A DNA stretch of 64,000 nt from Variovorax sp. (GTDB taxonomy: Bacteria; Pseudomonadota; Gammaproteobacteria; Burkholderiales; Burkholderiaceae_C): assembly GCA_025352265.1 (NCBI GenBank), contig JANXTS010000077.1, forward strand, positions 1 through 64,000, read 5' to 3'. The notes under the pieces are model-generated. The model was not told the origin of the DNA. It was given only the letters and a program-made list of their open reading frames with translations, and searched no databases. Positions 17,822 to 25,020 of the stretch are shown here, piece after piece. The translations under genes were made by a program, and so were the position numbers. Position 1 is the first letter of the stretch. The number at the start of each line of letters is the position of its first letter.

Positions 17822-18538
17822 ATGTCTTTTTCGATCGTCCGCAGGTCATTCGCCGCTTTGACGGTGACCCTGACGCTGGTCACGCCGTTGTGGCTAGCGG
17901 GCTGTACCGTCCTGCCGAAGCAGCCTGCGCTCGAAGCAAGCGTCAGCCCTCCGCCGCATGCCACGTTGCCGCCGTCACCACCGGCCGTGCTGCCAGTCGA
18001 GGTCGAACCGACGCCGCCAGCAACGCAGCCCGCCTCGATCTTCACGCTCATGACGCAAGGCCCGGTCGCCGCGATGTTGCAGTACGGCGAAAAGGTACGT
18101 GGCATGAGCGGCGGCGAGTTGTCGACCGAACTGCAACGCATCGGCGATCCGGGCGATTCGCCCTCCACCCAAATGCAGACCGCGTTATTGCTAGCGCAGA
18201 CACGCGCCCCGGCTGACCTCGCACGCGCTTTGGGCTTGCTGCAGCGTGTGTCGACAAGCAGCGCACCGGACGCAAAACCTTTTCAGCCGCTCGCCCGCAC
18301 CTTGGCGGCGCGCTACAACGAGCAGCGTCGCGTCGAAGACGATCGCGACCGCCAGGTCGCGCAGCTGCGCGACGCCCAGCGCCGCATCGAACAACTCAAC
18401 GATCGCATCGAGGCGCTACGCGCCATCGAACGCAGCTTTTCGCGGCCCGCCGCCACCACGCCAAACGGTGCCGGCACGCCTGCCGGCATTGCTGCACCTG
18501 CCGTCAACTCCGGTAACGGCGCCAAGCCCGGGCCCTGA
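17822..18538 (+). CDS. Lipoprotein in the GlrK/GlrR operon (QseG/YfhG-like position)
   Basis: The protein has a signal peptide ending in a lipobox (LWLAGC), a Pro-rich segment, a helical region resembling tetratricopeptide-like stretches (PADLARALGLLQRVSTSS) and a C-terminal coiled coil (DRDRQVAQLRDAQRRIEQLNDRIEALRAIE). ATG 17822 is chosen for the clean signal peptide. In enterobacteria the outer-membrane lipoprotein QseG sits between glrK and glrR and activates the kinase. The same position and lipidation suggest the same role here, but sequence homology was not tested. Confidence 0.8.
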   Translation: MSFSIVRRSFAALTVTLTLVTPLWLAGCTVLPKQPALEASVSPPPHATLPPSPPAVLPVEVEPTPPATQPASIFTLMTQGPVAAMLQYGEKVRGMSGGELSTELQRIGDPGDSPSTQMQTALLLAQTRAPADLARALGLLQRVSTSSAPDAKPFQPLARTLAARYNEQRRVEDDRDRQVAQLRDAQRRIEQLNDRIEALRAIERSFSRPAATTPNGAGTPAGIAAPAVNSGNGAKPGP

Positions 18539-18575
18539 TCGCTATTGACCATGCAGACTGCAACCGAATGACACC

Positions 18576-19985
18576 ATGACCGAAGCGCCCCCCGCCAAGC
18601 CGACCGGCGCCAAGCTGCTGGTGGTCGACGATGACCCGGACATGCTGCGGTTGCTGTCGATGCGGCTGGCCTCATCGAATTATCAGGTGACAGCGGTGAC
18701 GTCTGCCGAATCAGCGCTGACGCAACTTGAAATCGAACACCCGCAATTGGTGCTGAGCGACGTGCGCTTGCCCGGACGCGACGGCCTGGCCCTGTTCGAC
18801 GAGATTCGTAAGCGCCATCCGACGCTACCGGTGATTTTGCTGACCGCGCATGGAACCATTCCCGATGCCGTCGAGGCCACGGCGCGGGGCGTTTTCACGT
18901 ATCTGACCAAGCCTTACGACAGCCGCGAACTGCTGGACAAAATTTCGCAGGCGCTGGCCCTGGGTTCTCCCGCCACGCCATCCAGTAAAGGCGGAGGCGA
19001 TGAAAGCTGGCGCGCCGAAATCGTGAGCCGCAGCAACCGCATGTCAGAAGTGCTGGCCGAGGCACGAATGATCGCCCAATCGGACGCCAGCGTGCTGCTG
19101 CGCGGTGACAGCGGAGCCGGCAAGGAACTGCTCGCCCGCGCGATCCACCGGGCCAGCGCCCGCGCCGCCAAGCCGTTCGTCGCGGTCAATTGCGGAGCGA
19201 TTCCCGAGGCGCTGCTCGAGAGTGAACTGTTCGGCCACATGAAGGGCGCCTTCACCGATGCGGTCGCCAACCATAAGGGTCTGTTCCAGCAGGCTGACGG
19301 CGGCACGCTGCTACTCGACGAAATCGGCGACATGCCGCCTGCGCTGCAGGTCAAGCTGTTACGAGTACTACAGGAGCGCGCGGTGCGTCCGCTCGGCGGC
19401 AGCCAATCGATCGAAGTCGACGTGCGCATCATCTCGGCAACGCACCGCGACCTCGACGCGGCGATGGCAGCGCATCAGTTCCGCGAAGATCTTTACTACC
19501 GCCTGAACGTGGTGACGTTGACGTTGCCACCGCTGAGTGCTCGACGCGAAGACATTCCGCTGCTCGCCAACCATTTCCTGCAGCGGCTGTCGGTCAAATA
19601 TGGCAAGCGCCTTTCTGGTTTCGCGCCGGAAGCGTTGAAGGCCCTGACCACAGCCTCGTGGCCAGGCAATGTGCGCCAGCTGTTCAACGTAGTCGAGCAG
19701 GTCTGCGCGCTGTCGAGTTCGCCACTAATCCCGCTGTCCCTCGTTCAGCGGGCGCTACGGGTGCCGAGCGTCGAGGTTCAGACGTATGCCGAAGCCAAAC
19801 AGCGCTTCGAGCGCGATTACCTGGTCGGCTTGCTCAAACTGACCGATGGCAACGTGGCCGACGCGGCCCGTTTGGCCGACCGCAATCGCACCGAGTTTTA
19901 CCGATTGCTGCAGAAACACGAACTGACACCGGGACACTTCAAAGCCGACGTGTCGCCAACGCCCGGCGATCCTGTCGCAAACTAG
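18576..19985 (+). CDS. glrR: Sigma-54-dependent response regulator, GlrR/QseF-like
   Basis: The 469-residue regulator has a receiver domain (LLVVDDDPDM; phospho-acceptor Asp about 62 in LVLSDVRLPG), an AAA+ domain with Walker A GDSGAGKE (about 176), Walker B (GGTLLLDEIGDMP) and an arginine-finger region (FREDLYYRLNVV), and a short C-terminal Fis-type helix-turn-helix (DGNVADAARLADRNRTEFYRLL). The sigma-54 contact loop reads GAFTDA rather than GAFTGA (residues 224-229). It ends the kinase/lipoprotein/regulator operon. A TGTC-N10-GACA element and a sigma-54 promoter lie directly downstream, so opgH is a likely target. Confidence 0.92.
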   Translation: MTEAPPAKPTGAKLLVVDDDPDMLRLLSMRLASSNYQVTAVTSAESALTQLEIEHPQLVLSDVRLPGRDGLALFDEIRKRHPTLPVILLTAHGTIPDAVEATARGVFTYLTKPYDSRELLDKISQALALGSPATPSSKGGGDESWRAEIVSRSNRMSEVLAEARMIAQSDASVLLRGDSGAGKELLARAIHRASARAAKPFVAVNCGAIPEALLESELFGHMKGAFTDAVANHKGLFQQADGGTLLLDEIGDMPPALQVKLLRVLQERAVRPLGGSQSIEVDVRIISATHRDLDAAMAAHQFREDLYYRLNVVTLTLPPLSARREDIPLLANHFLQRLSVKYGKRLSGFAPEALKALTTASWPGNVRQLFNVVEQVCALSSSPLIPLSLVQRALRVPSVEVQTYAEAKQRFERDYLVGLLKLTDGNVADAARLADRNRTEFYRLLQKHELTPGHFKADVSPTPGDPVAN

Positions 19986-19994
19986 CGACGTGGC

Positions 19995-20007
19995 TAAAGC
20001 GTTGATT
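19995..20007 (-). promoter_or_regulatory. Candidate IHF-binding site
   Basis: Read on the minus strand this is AATCAACGCTTTA, matching the IHF consensus WATCAA-N4-TTR at every defined position. IHF commonly bends DNA at sigma-54 promoters. Here it lies upstream of the activator-like element rather than between it and the promoter, so its role is uncertain. Confidence 0.4.
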
Positions 20008-20039
20008 TTGTTGAAAATCTTTTAGGTGGCCTGCTGGCC

Positions 20040-20057
20040 TGTCGGGATTCGGCGACA
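20040..20057 (+). promoter_or_regulatory. Candidate GlrR-binding site TGTC-N10-GACA
   Basis: TGTCGGGATTCGGCGACA is an exact TGTC-N10-GACA element, the form reported for GlrR sites at the enterobacterial glmY promoter. It lies 95 bases upstream of the sigma-54 -24 element and directly downstream of the glrR-like gene. Only one perfect copy was found, whereas glmY has several. Confidence 0.6.
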
Positions 20058-20151
20058 AAAACAAGGGTTTTCGAGCATGCGCCACGTTCGAATTCCCAAA
20101 AAAGAGCCATCAAGTACCGCAAGTCGTTGACGTGCAACGATTTTCCCATGC

Positions 20152-20166
20152 TGGCACAGGGTTTGC
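20152..20166 (+). promoter_or_regulatory. Sigma-54 promoter (-24/-12) upstream of opgH
   Basis: TGGCACAGGGTTTGC matches the sigma-54 consensus TGGCACG-N4-TTGC at all but one defined position, with correct GG-to-GC spacing. The start of transcription would fall near 20178, about 210 bases before the opgH start codon. An enhancer-like TGTC-N10-GACA site is properly placed upstream. Confidence 0.7.
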
Positions 20167-20389
20167 CCCTGTACAGGCATGACAGCACAAAACAGCCCCT
20201 CTTTCGCACTGCATAAGCACCGCGACGGCGTCCGTCAAAAACAGTTTTCCCTCTCACGGCCCCGTGCCGCGAGTCAGCAACTCGGTGTTTTCAGCGCCGC
20301 TCACGGTGTCGCTCCGGATTGCGTGTTCAAGCGCTTTCCGGCAATTGGCGACATCGGTTCCCTCGACAAGCAACGCTCTTGAGGTATCC

Positions 20390-22435
20390 ATGAAGCCAAA
20401 CGAATTCTCCCAATTGCGCGTGCTGGCCGAAGGCAACGTTTCGAATGCTGCTGATCTCGCCCAAGTGGTGGTGACGCAGCGCAGCGACCTGCGCGAAGAG
20501 CGCCATCCCAACGCAGTGACAGCACCGCCGGTCAACCGCGGTTCCATGACGCCCCGTCCCTGGCGCGGTTTCTGGAACAGCCTGGGCACCGCTGCGCTCG
20601 TCAAGCTCGGCGCCGGTGGCGTCGGCAAAGCTGCGCTAGAACATAAGCAAGTCGAAGTGACGCTACCCTGGCAGCGTGCGGCCAAGCAACGGCGCCTGGC
20701 GTTCATGTTGCTGACGCTGATCAGCACGGTGATCGCATCGACGCTGTTTGCCCGCATCCAGCCCGAATACGACAACGTCTGGCTCGAATACGGTCAGATC
20801 GCCCTCTACGGCCTGCTGTCCGGCTGGGTCGTGACCGGTTTCGTGACCGCGCTCATGGGCTTCTATGTTTCCGTCAAGGGCGACAAACATTCCTTGTCGG
20901 TCAAGCAGGTGGCGGGCCATTCGATGAACCCGGAAGCACGAACGGCAATCATCATGCCGATCTGCAACGAAGACGTGTCCACAGTGTTCGCCGGCCTGCG
21001 CGCCACTTGCGAATCGGTTGCCGCCACCGGCCATGCGAAGCAGTTCGACGTGTTCGTGTTGTCGGACAGCTACACGCCTGAAACCGCCGCAGCCGAGCGC
21101 GCCGCCTGGGAAGACCTCCGCACCGCATTGGCCACCAGCCCAAACCAGCCGCAAGTGGAGGTGTACTACCGCCTGCGCACCCGCCGCACGCACCGCAAGG
21201 CTGGCAACGTTGCCGACTTCTGCCGTCGTTGGGGCAAGGACTATCGCTACATGGTGGTGCTCGATGCCGACTCCGTAATGAGCGGCGATTGCCTGACCTC
21301 GATGGTCAAGCTGATGGAAGCAAACCCGACCGCCGGCATCATCCAGACCGCGACGCAGGCCATCGGCCACGTCACGCTCCACGCCCGCGCTCAACAATTC
21401 GCTTCCCGCGTGACGGGCCGCCTGTTCACGCTGGGCATGCAGTTCTGGCAACTGGGCGAATCGCATTATTGGGGCCACAACGCGATCATCCGCGTCGAGC
21501 CGTTCATGAAGCATTGCGCTCTGGCCCCGATCAAGGGCACCGGCGGCATGGCCGGCGGCATCATGTCGCATGACTTCGTCGAAGCTGCGCTGATGCGCCG
21601 CGCCGGCTACAACGTGTGGCTCGTCGCCGATCTGGTCGGAAGCTATGAACAACAACCGCCGGACCTGCTGGCTGAACTACAACGCGATCGCCGCTGGTGC
21701 CAGGGCAATCTGCAAAATGCCCGCCTTATGGCAGAGCCCGGCATCCATTCGGTGCACCGCGCAATGTTCGTGACCGGCACGATGGCGTATGCCTCGGCTC
21801 CCCTGTGGCTGGCTTTCCTGACGTTGGGTACCGCCCTGTGGCTCTCGGGCTCCAGCTTGGTCGCGACCTGGAACGTGCTGCCTTCCGAACTCGTTGGCCT
21901 GTGGGTATGGACGCTGTGTCTCTTGTTCCTGCCCCGCATCCTGGGCATCGCCGCTGTGCTGATGCGCGGTGAGCAACGTCAGTACGGTGGCGTCTGGAGC
22001 CTGCTGAAGAGCACTGTGCTCGAGAGTGCCCTTGCGATCGTTCAAGCTCCGGTGCGCATGCTGGCCCATTCGCTGTTCGTGGTCGTCGCCCTTACCGGCA
22101 TCAAGCTCGACTGGAAATCGCCACCACGTGAAGCCAATGCTGTGCCTTGGAAAACCGCTGCTTCGCAACTCGCGCCTATGACTCTAGTGATCGCTGCCCT
22201 GGCAGTCGGCATCGCGATGATCGACCCGAGCGCATTGATCTGGCTGATGCCGGTCGGCCTGCCGCTGCTGCTGGCGATCCCGCTGACAGTGTTGACCAGC
22301 CAGATCGCACTCGGCACCTCGCTACGTGAACGCGGCTGGTTGCTGATTCCAGAAGAGTCCCGCTCGCCGGCCGTGCTGCGTCGTGCCTGGATGCATGCGG
22401 TGCGCTTGGCCCGCCCGGTGCTCGCTACGGTCTAA
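20390..22435 (+). CDS. opgH: Glucans biosynthesis glucosyltransferase H
   Basis: OpgH is an inner-membrane family-2 glucosyltransferase that makes the linear beta-1,2 backbone of osmoregulated periplasmic glucans. Visible are cytoplasmic catalytic motifs (IIMPICNED, VVLDADSVMSG, MSHDFVEAALMRR, RDRRWCQGNLQN) and several membrane helices before and after them. ATG 20390 is preceded by GAGG nine bases upstream, giving 681 residues; this is shorter than the E. coli protein (847), mainly at the N-terminus. The usual partner opgG is not beside it. It appears to be transcribed alone from a sigma-54 promoter and ends at a strong terminator. Confidence 0.93.
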   Translation: MKPNEFSQLRVLAEGNVSNAADLAQVVVTQRSDLREERHPNAVTAPPVNRGSMTPRPWRGFWNSLGTAALVKLGAGGVGKAALEHKQVEVTLPWQRAAKQRRLAFMLLTLISTVIASTLFARIQPEYDNVWLEYGQIALYGLLSGWVVTGFVTALMGFYVSVKGDKHSLSVKQVAGHSMNPEARTAIIMPICNEDVSTVFAGLRATCESVAATGHAKQFDVFVLSDSYTPETAAAERAAWEDLRTALATSPNQPQVEVYYRLRTRRTHRKAGNVADFCRRWGKDYRYMVVLDADSVMSGDCLTSMVKLMEANPTAGIIQTATQAIGHVTLHARAQQFASRVTGRLFTLGMQFWQLGESHYWGHNAIIRVEPFMKHCALAPIKGTGGMAGGIMSHDFVEAALMRRAGYNVWLVADLVGSYEQQPPDLLAELQRDRRWCQGNLQNARLMAEPGIHSVHRAMFVTGTMAYASAPLWLAFLTLGTALWLSGSSLVATWNVLPSELVGLWVWTLCLLFLPRILGIAAVLMRGEQRQYGGVWSLLKSTVLESALAIVQAPVRMLAHSLFVVVALTGIKLDWKSPPREANAVPWKTAASQLAPMTLVIAALAVGIAMIDPSALIWLMPVGLPLLLAIPLTVLTSQIALGTSLRERGWLLIPEESRSPAVLRRAWMHAVRLARPVLATV

Positions 22436-22448
22436 GCGCTGCGCCTGC

Positions 22449-22478
22449 AAAAAAGCCCGCTCGATGCGGGCTTTTTTT
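22449..22478. terminator. Bidirectional intrinsic terminator between opgH and ffh
   Basis: AAGCCCGC and GCGGGCTT form an uninterrupted stem around a TCGAT loop, flanked by A and T runs on the two sides, so it can stop transcription from both convergent genes. Confidence 0.92.
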
Positions 22479-22504
22479 CGTCTCCGGTTCGGTAGGCCAG
22501 ATCT

Positions 22505-23899
22505 TTAGAAGCGTGGCATGCCGCCGCCACCGCCGGGTCCACCCATGCCCGGCATGCCTTTCATGCCACCCATCTTCTTCATCATCTTCATGTGACCGCC
22601 GCCCTTCATCTTCTTCATCATGGTTTGCATCTGCTCGAACTCATTGAGCAGGCGATTCACTTCCTGCACCTGAACGCCTGCGCCGGCTGCGATGCGGCGC
22701 TTGCGCGTAGCTTTCAATAGTTCCGGCTTGCGGCGTTCCAGCGGCGTCATGCTCTGGATGATGCCTTCCTTGCGGCGGATGTCGCGCTCGGCGCGCGTCA
22801 TGTCGGCCTCGGTCGCCTTGGCGGCCATTTGCTGCGGCAGCTTGTCCATGATGCTGGAGAGTCCGCCCATCTGCTTCATCTGCTGCAACTGGCTCAAGAA
22901 GTCGTCGAGGTCGAAACCGGCGCCGCTCTTGACCTTGGCAGCCAGCTTCTGCGCAGCCGCGACATCAACGCCGGCAGTCACCTGCTCGACCAACGCGACG
23001 ATGTCGCCCATGCCGAGGATGCGGCCGGCATAACGCTCGGCATCGAACACTTCGAGCCCGTCGATCTTCTCGCTGGTGCCGGCGAACTTGATCGGCACGC
23101 CCGTAACTTGCCGCACAGACAGCGCCGCGCCACCGCGCGAGTCGCCATCGGTCTTGGTCAGGATGATGCCGGTCAGCGGCAGCGCATCCTTGAACGCCTT
23201 GGCCGTATTGATGGCGTCCTGCCCCTGCATCGCGTCGACGACGAACAGCGTTTCGATCGGGTTCAGCGCTGCGTGCAGTTCCTTGATTTCGGCCATCAGG
23301 GCTTCGTCGATGGCCAGCCGCCCAGCGGTGTCGACCAGCAACACGTCGAAGAAGTGCCGCTTGGCGTGATCGAGCGCGGCGCGCGCGATGTCGAGCGGCT
23401 TCTGGTCGGGTGTGCTCGGGAACCATTCGGCCCCAGCTTGCTTGGTCACCGTCTTGAGCTGCTCGATGGCGGCCGGTCGGTAGACGTCGCCCGACACGGT
23501 CAGCACCTTCTTCTTGCGCTTTTCGATCAGGTGCTTGGCCAGCTTGGCAACGGTGGTGGTCTTGCCTGCGCCCTGCAGGCCGGCCATCAGAATCACCGCC
23601 GGCGGTTGTGCCACCAGATTGATGTCCGACACGCCCTGGCCGATGGTCGCGGTCAGTTCACGGTTGACGATGCCGACCAGCGCCTGCCCCGGTTTGAGAG
23701 AACCCAGCACTTCCTGGCCCATCGCCTTCTCTTTGACGCGGGCGACGAAGTCACGCACCACTGGCAACGCGACGTCGGCTTCAAGCAGCGCCATCCGTAC
23801 CTCGCGCAGCATGTCCTGCACGTTGGCTTCGGTGATGCGGGCCTGCCCGCTCATCTGCTTGACGAGCCGGGAGAATTTTTCTGTGAGGGCGGTGGCCAT
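22505..23899 (-). CDS. ffh: Signal recognition particle protein Ffh
   Basis: Ffh binds 4.5S RNA and signal sequences and delivers ribosomes to FtsY. It has the N domain, the GTPase domain with P-loop GLQGAGKTTTVAKLA, DTAGRL, TKTDGDSRGGAAL and the GLEVFDAERYAGRILGMGD region, followed by a methionine-rich M domain (MKQMGGLSSIMDKLPQQM, IQSMTPLERRKPELLKATRKRRIAAGAGV). The C-terminus is a Gly/Met tail (GGMKGMPGMGGPGGGGGMPRF). Its 464 residues are within the normal range. It is divergent from the gene at 23964. Confidence 0.98.
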   Translation of the reverse strand: MATALTEKFSRLVKQMSGQARITEANVQDMLREVRMALLEADVALPVVRDFVARVKEKAMGQEVLGSLKPGQALVGIVNRELTATIGQGVSDINLVAQPPAVILMAGLQGAGKTTTVAKLAKHLIEKRKKKVLTVSGDVYRPAAIEQLKTVTKQAGAEWFPSTPDQKPLDIARAALDHAKRHFFDVLLVDTAGRLAIDEALMAEIKELHAALNPIETLFVVDAMQGQDAINTAKAFKDALPLTGIILTKTDGDSRGGAALSVRQVTGVPIKFAGTSEKIDGLEVFDAERYAGRILGMGDIVALVEQVTAGVDVAAAQKLAAKVKSGAGFDLDDFLSQLQQMKQMGGLSSIMDKLPQQMAAKATEADMTRAERDIRRKEGIIQSMTPLERRKPELLKATRKRRIAAGAGVQVQEVNRLLNEFEQMQTMMKKMKGGGHMKMMKKMGGMKGMPGMGGPGGGGGMPRF

Positions 23900-23963
23900 G
23901 TGGGGAATGCCTTGGAGATGCTTGAAGCGCGAGCCGCTGCAGGGGCGCAGCTAAACTCAGCCG

Positions 23964-24761
23964 ATGATTTTAGCGAGCCCCTCCCCGCTCGGCGTGGCAC
24001 TGGGCATCGCCGCTGCCGCAGCCTATGCAGTGACCGCCGCCGGCGCGGCGCGACTCGGCCGACAGGGCACGCGCGGGCTGCTCGGCCTCGCGTGGCTGCT
24101 GCACGGGCTTTCGCTGGCATGGAGCATGGTGGGCGGTGTCCCGCTTTTCGGCTTTGCGCCGGCCATTTCTGTCACCGCCTGGCTGGTGTTGACGGTCTAC
24201 GCGATCGAAAGCCGCATGTATCCGCAGCTCACGGTGCGCCGGGTGCTGGCGGCGCTCGGCGCTGGCGCCGTCTTGCTCGCGGTGCTGTTTCCGGGAGTGC
24301 CGTTCCATGTTTCCGCTTCGCCATGGCTGCCTTTGCATCTGGCACTCGGCATTGCTTCGTATGGGCTGTTTGGCACCGCCGTCGTCCATGCATGGCTCAT
24401 CAGCCGGTCAGAAAAGCAGATTAGGCTGGCCACCGACCCCGAGGCCGGTGTGCCCTTGCTGACCCTCGAGCGGCTGACCTTCCGCTTCGTCACTGCCGGC
24501 TTCGTGCTGCTTTCGGCCACGCTGCTGGCTGGCTTGCTGTTCAGCGAAACGCTGTACGGACGCGCCTGGAAGTGGGACCACAAAACGGTGTTCTCGATAC
24601 TCGCGTGGTTCTGCTTCGCCGTGTTGCTGACGGGGCGCGCGCGCTTTGGCTGGCGCGGTCGCAAGGCACGCCGGGTTCTCTACGCCGGCGCGGCGCTGCT
24701 GGTGCTGGCCTATGTCGGCTCGCGCTTTGTGCTCGAAGTGGTTTTGGGTCGTACGCCATGA
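23964..24761 (+). CDS. CcsA/YpjD-family cytochrome c assembly-like inner-membrane protein
   Basis: The 265-residue protein has about eight predicted membrane helices. Motifs typical of the CcmC/CcsA heme-handling family are present, such as LPLHLALGIASYGLFG with a conserved His and RAWKWDHKTVFSILAWFCFAVLL (the WDHK variant seen in YpjD proteins, in place of the tryptophan-rich WWD motif). Its place next to ffh, divergently transcribed, is common in proteobacteria. The exact substrate is not established. Its stop overlaps the next start (ATGA). Confidence 0.88.
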   Translation: MILASPSPLGVALGIAAAAAYAVTAAGAARLGRQGTRGLLGLAWLLHGLSLAWSMVGGVPLFGFAPAISVTAWLVLTVYAIESRMYPQLTVRRVLAALGAGAVLLAVLFPGVPFHVSASPWLPLHLALGIASYGLFGTAVVHAWLISRSEKQIRLATDPEAGVPLLTLERLTFRFVTAGFVLLSATLLAGLLFSETLYGRAWKWDHKTVFSILAWFCFAVLLTGRARFGWRGRKARRVLYAGAALLVLAYVGSRFVLEVVLGRTP

Positions 24762-25015
24762 AATACCTGCTGGTCTTCATCGTGCTGTTCATAGCGATCT
24801 GGCTCTTTCGCAAGGGCCAGCGCGCCGAGGAGCGCGAGGCCGCGCAAAAGGCCCGTCCCGTCCCGCCGAAAGCCACGCCGGCCGTCGGCGCGCCGCAAAC
24901 CATGCTGCGTTGCGCACATTGCGGCCTGCATCTGCCAGCCACGGATACCATCGCAGGTCTTGCCGGTGTCTATTGCAGCATCGCGCACCGTCAGGCCGCC
25001 GAAAGCGCAACTTGA
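24758..25015 (+). CDS. Small PP0621-like membrane protein with zinc-ribbon-like cysteines
   Basis: The 85-residue protein has one N-terminal membrane helix (MKYLLVFIVLFIAIWLF), a charged linker (GQRAEEREAAQKAR) and a C-terminal module with C-x2-C (MLRCAHCGLHLP) and a third cysteine in GVYCSIAHRQA, suggesting metal binding. It overlaps the upstream gene by 4 bases and ends 5 bases before pilS. The same ccsA-like/PP0621/pilS order is seen in other betaproteobacteria as far as I recall. The function is unknown. Confidence 0.8.
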   Translation: MKYLLVFIVLFIAIWLFRKGQRAEEREAAQKARPVPPKATPAVGAPQTMLRCAHCGLHLPATDTIAGLAGVYCSIAHRQAAESAT

Positions 25016-25020
25016 GCGAC

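Larger units (their letters stand above)
19986..20389 (+). promoter_or_regulatory. 404-base control region between glrR and opgH
   Basis: This gap holds, in order, an IHF-like site (19995-20007), a TGTC-N10-GACA element (20040-20057), a small inverted repeat CGTTG-acgtg-CAACG near 20126, a sigma-54 promoter (20152-20166) and about 210 bases of predicted leader up to the opgH ATG. No intrinsic terminator is visible between the promoter and opgH, which favours a long 5' leader over a separate small RNA. A 67-codon frame (20179-20382) starts at the predicted transcript start and its stop overlaps the opgH Shine-Dalgarno sequence; it is not recognisable as a protein. Confidence 0.6.

Noticed and set aside
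22829..24424. A 531-codon plus-strand frame opposite ffh and running into the CcsA-like gene
   Set aside because: It spans two real genes in the wrong frame, has no recognisable domain, and lacks a ribosome site.
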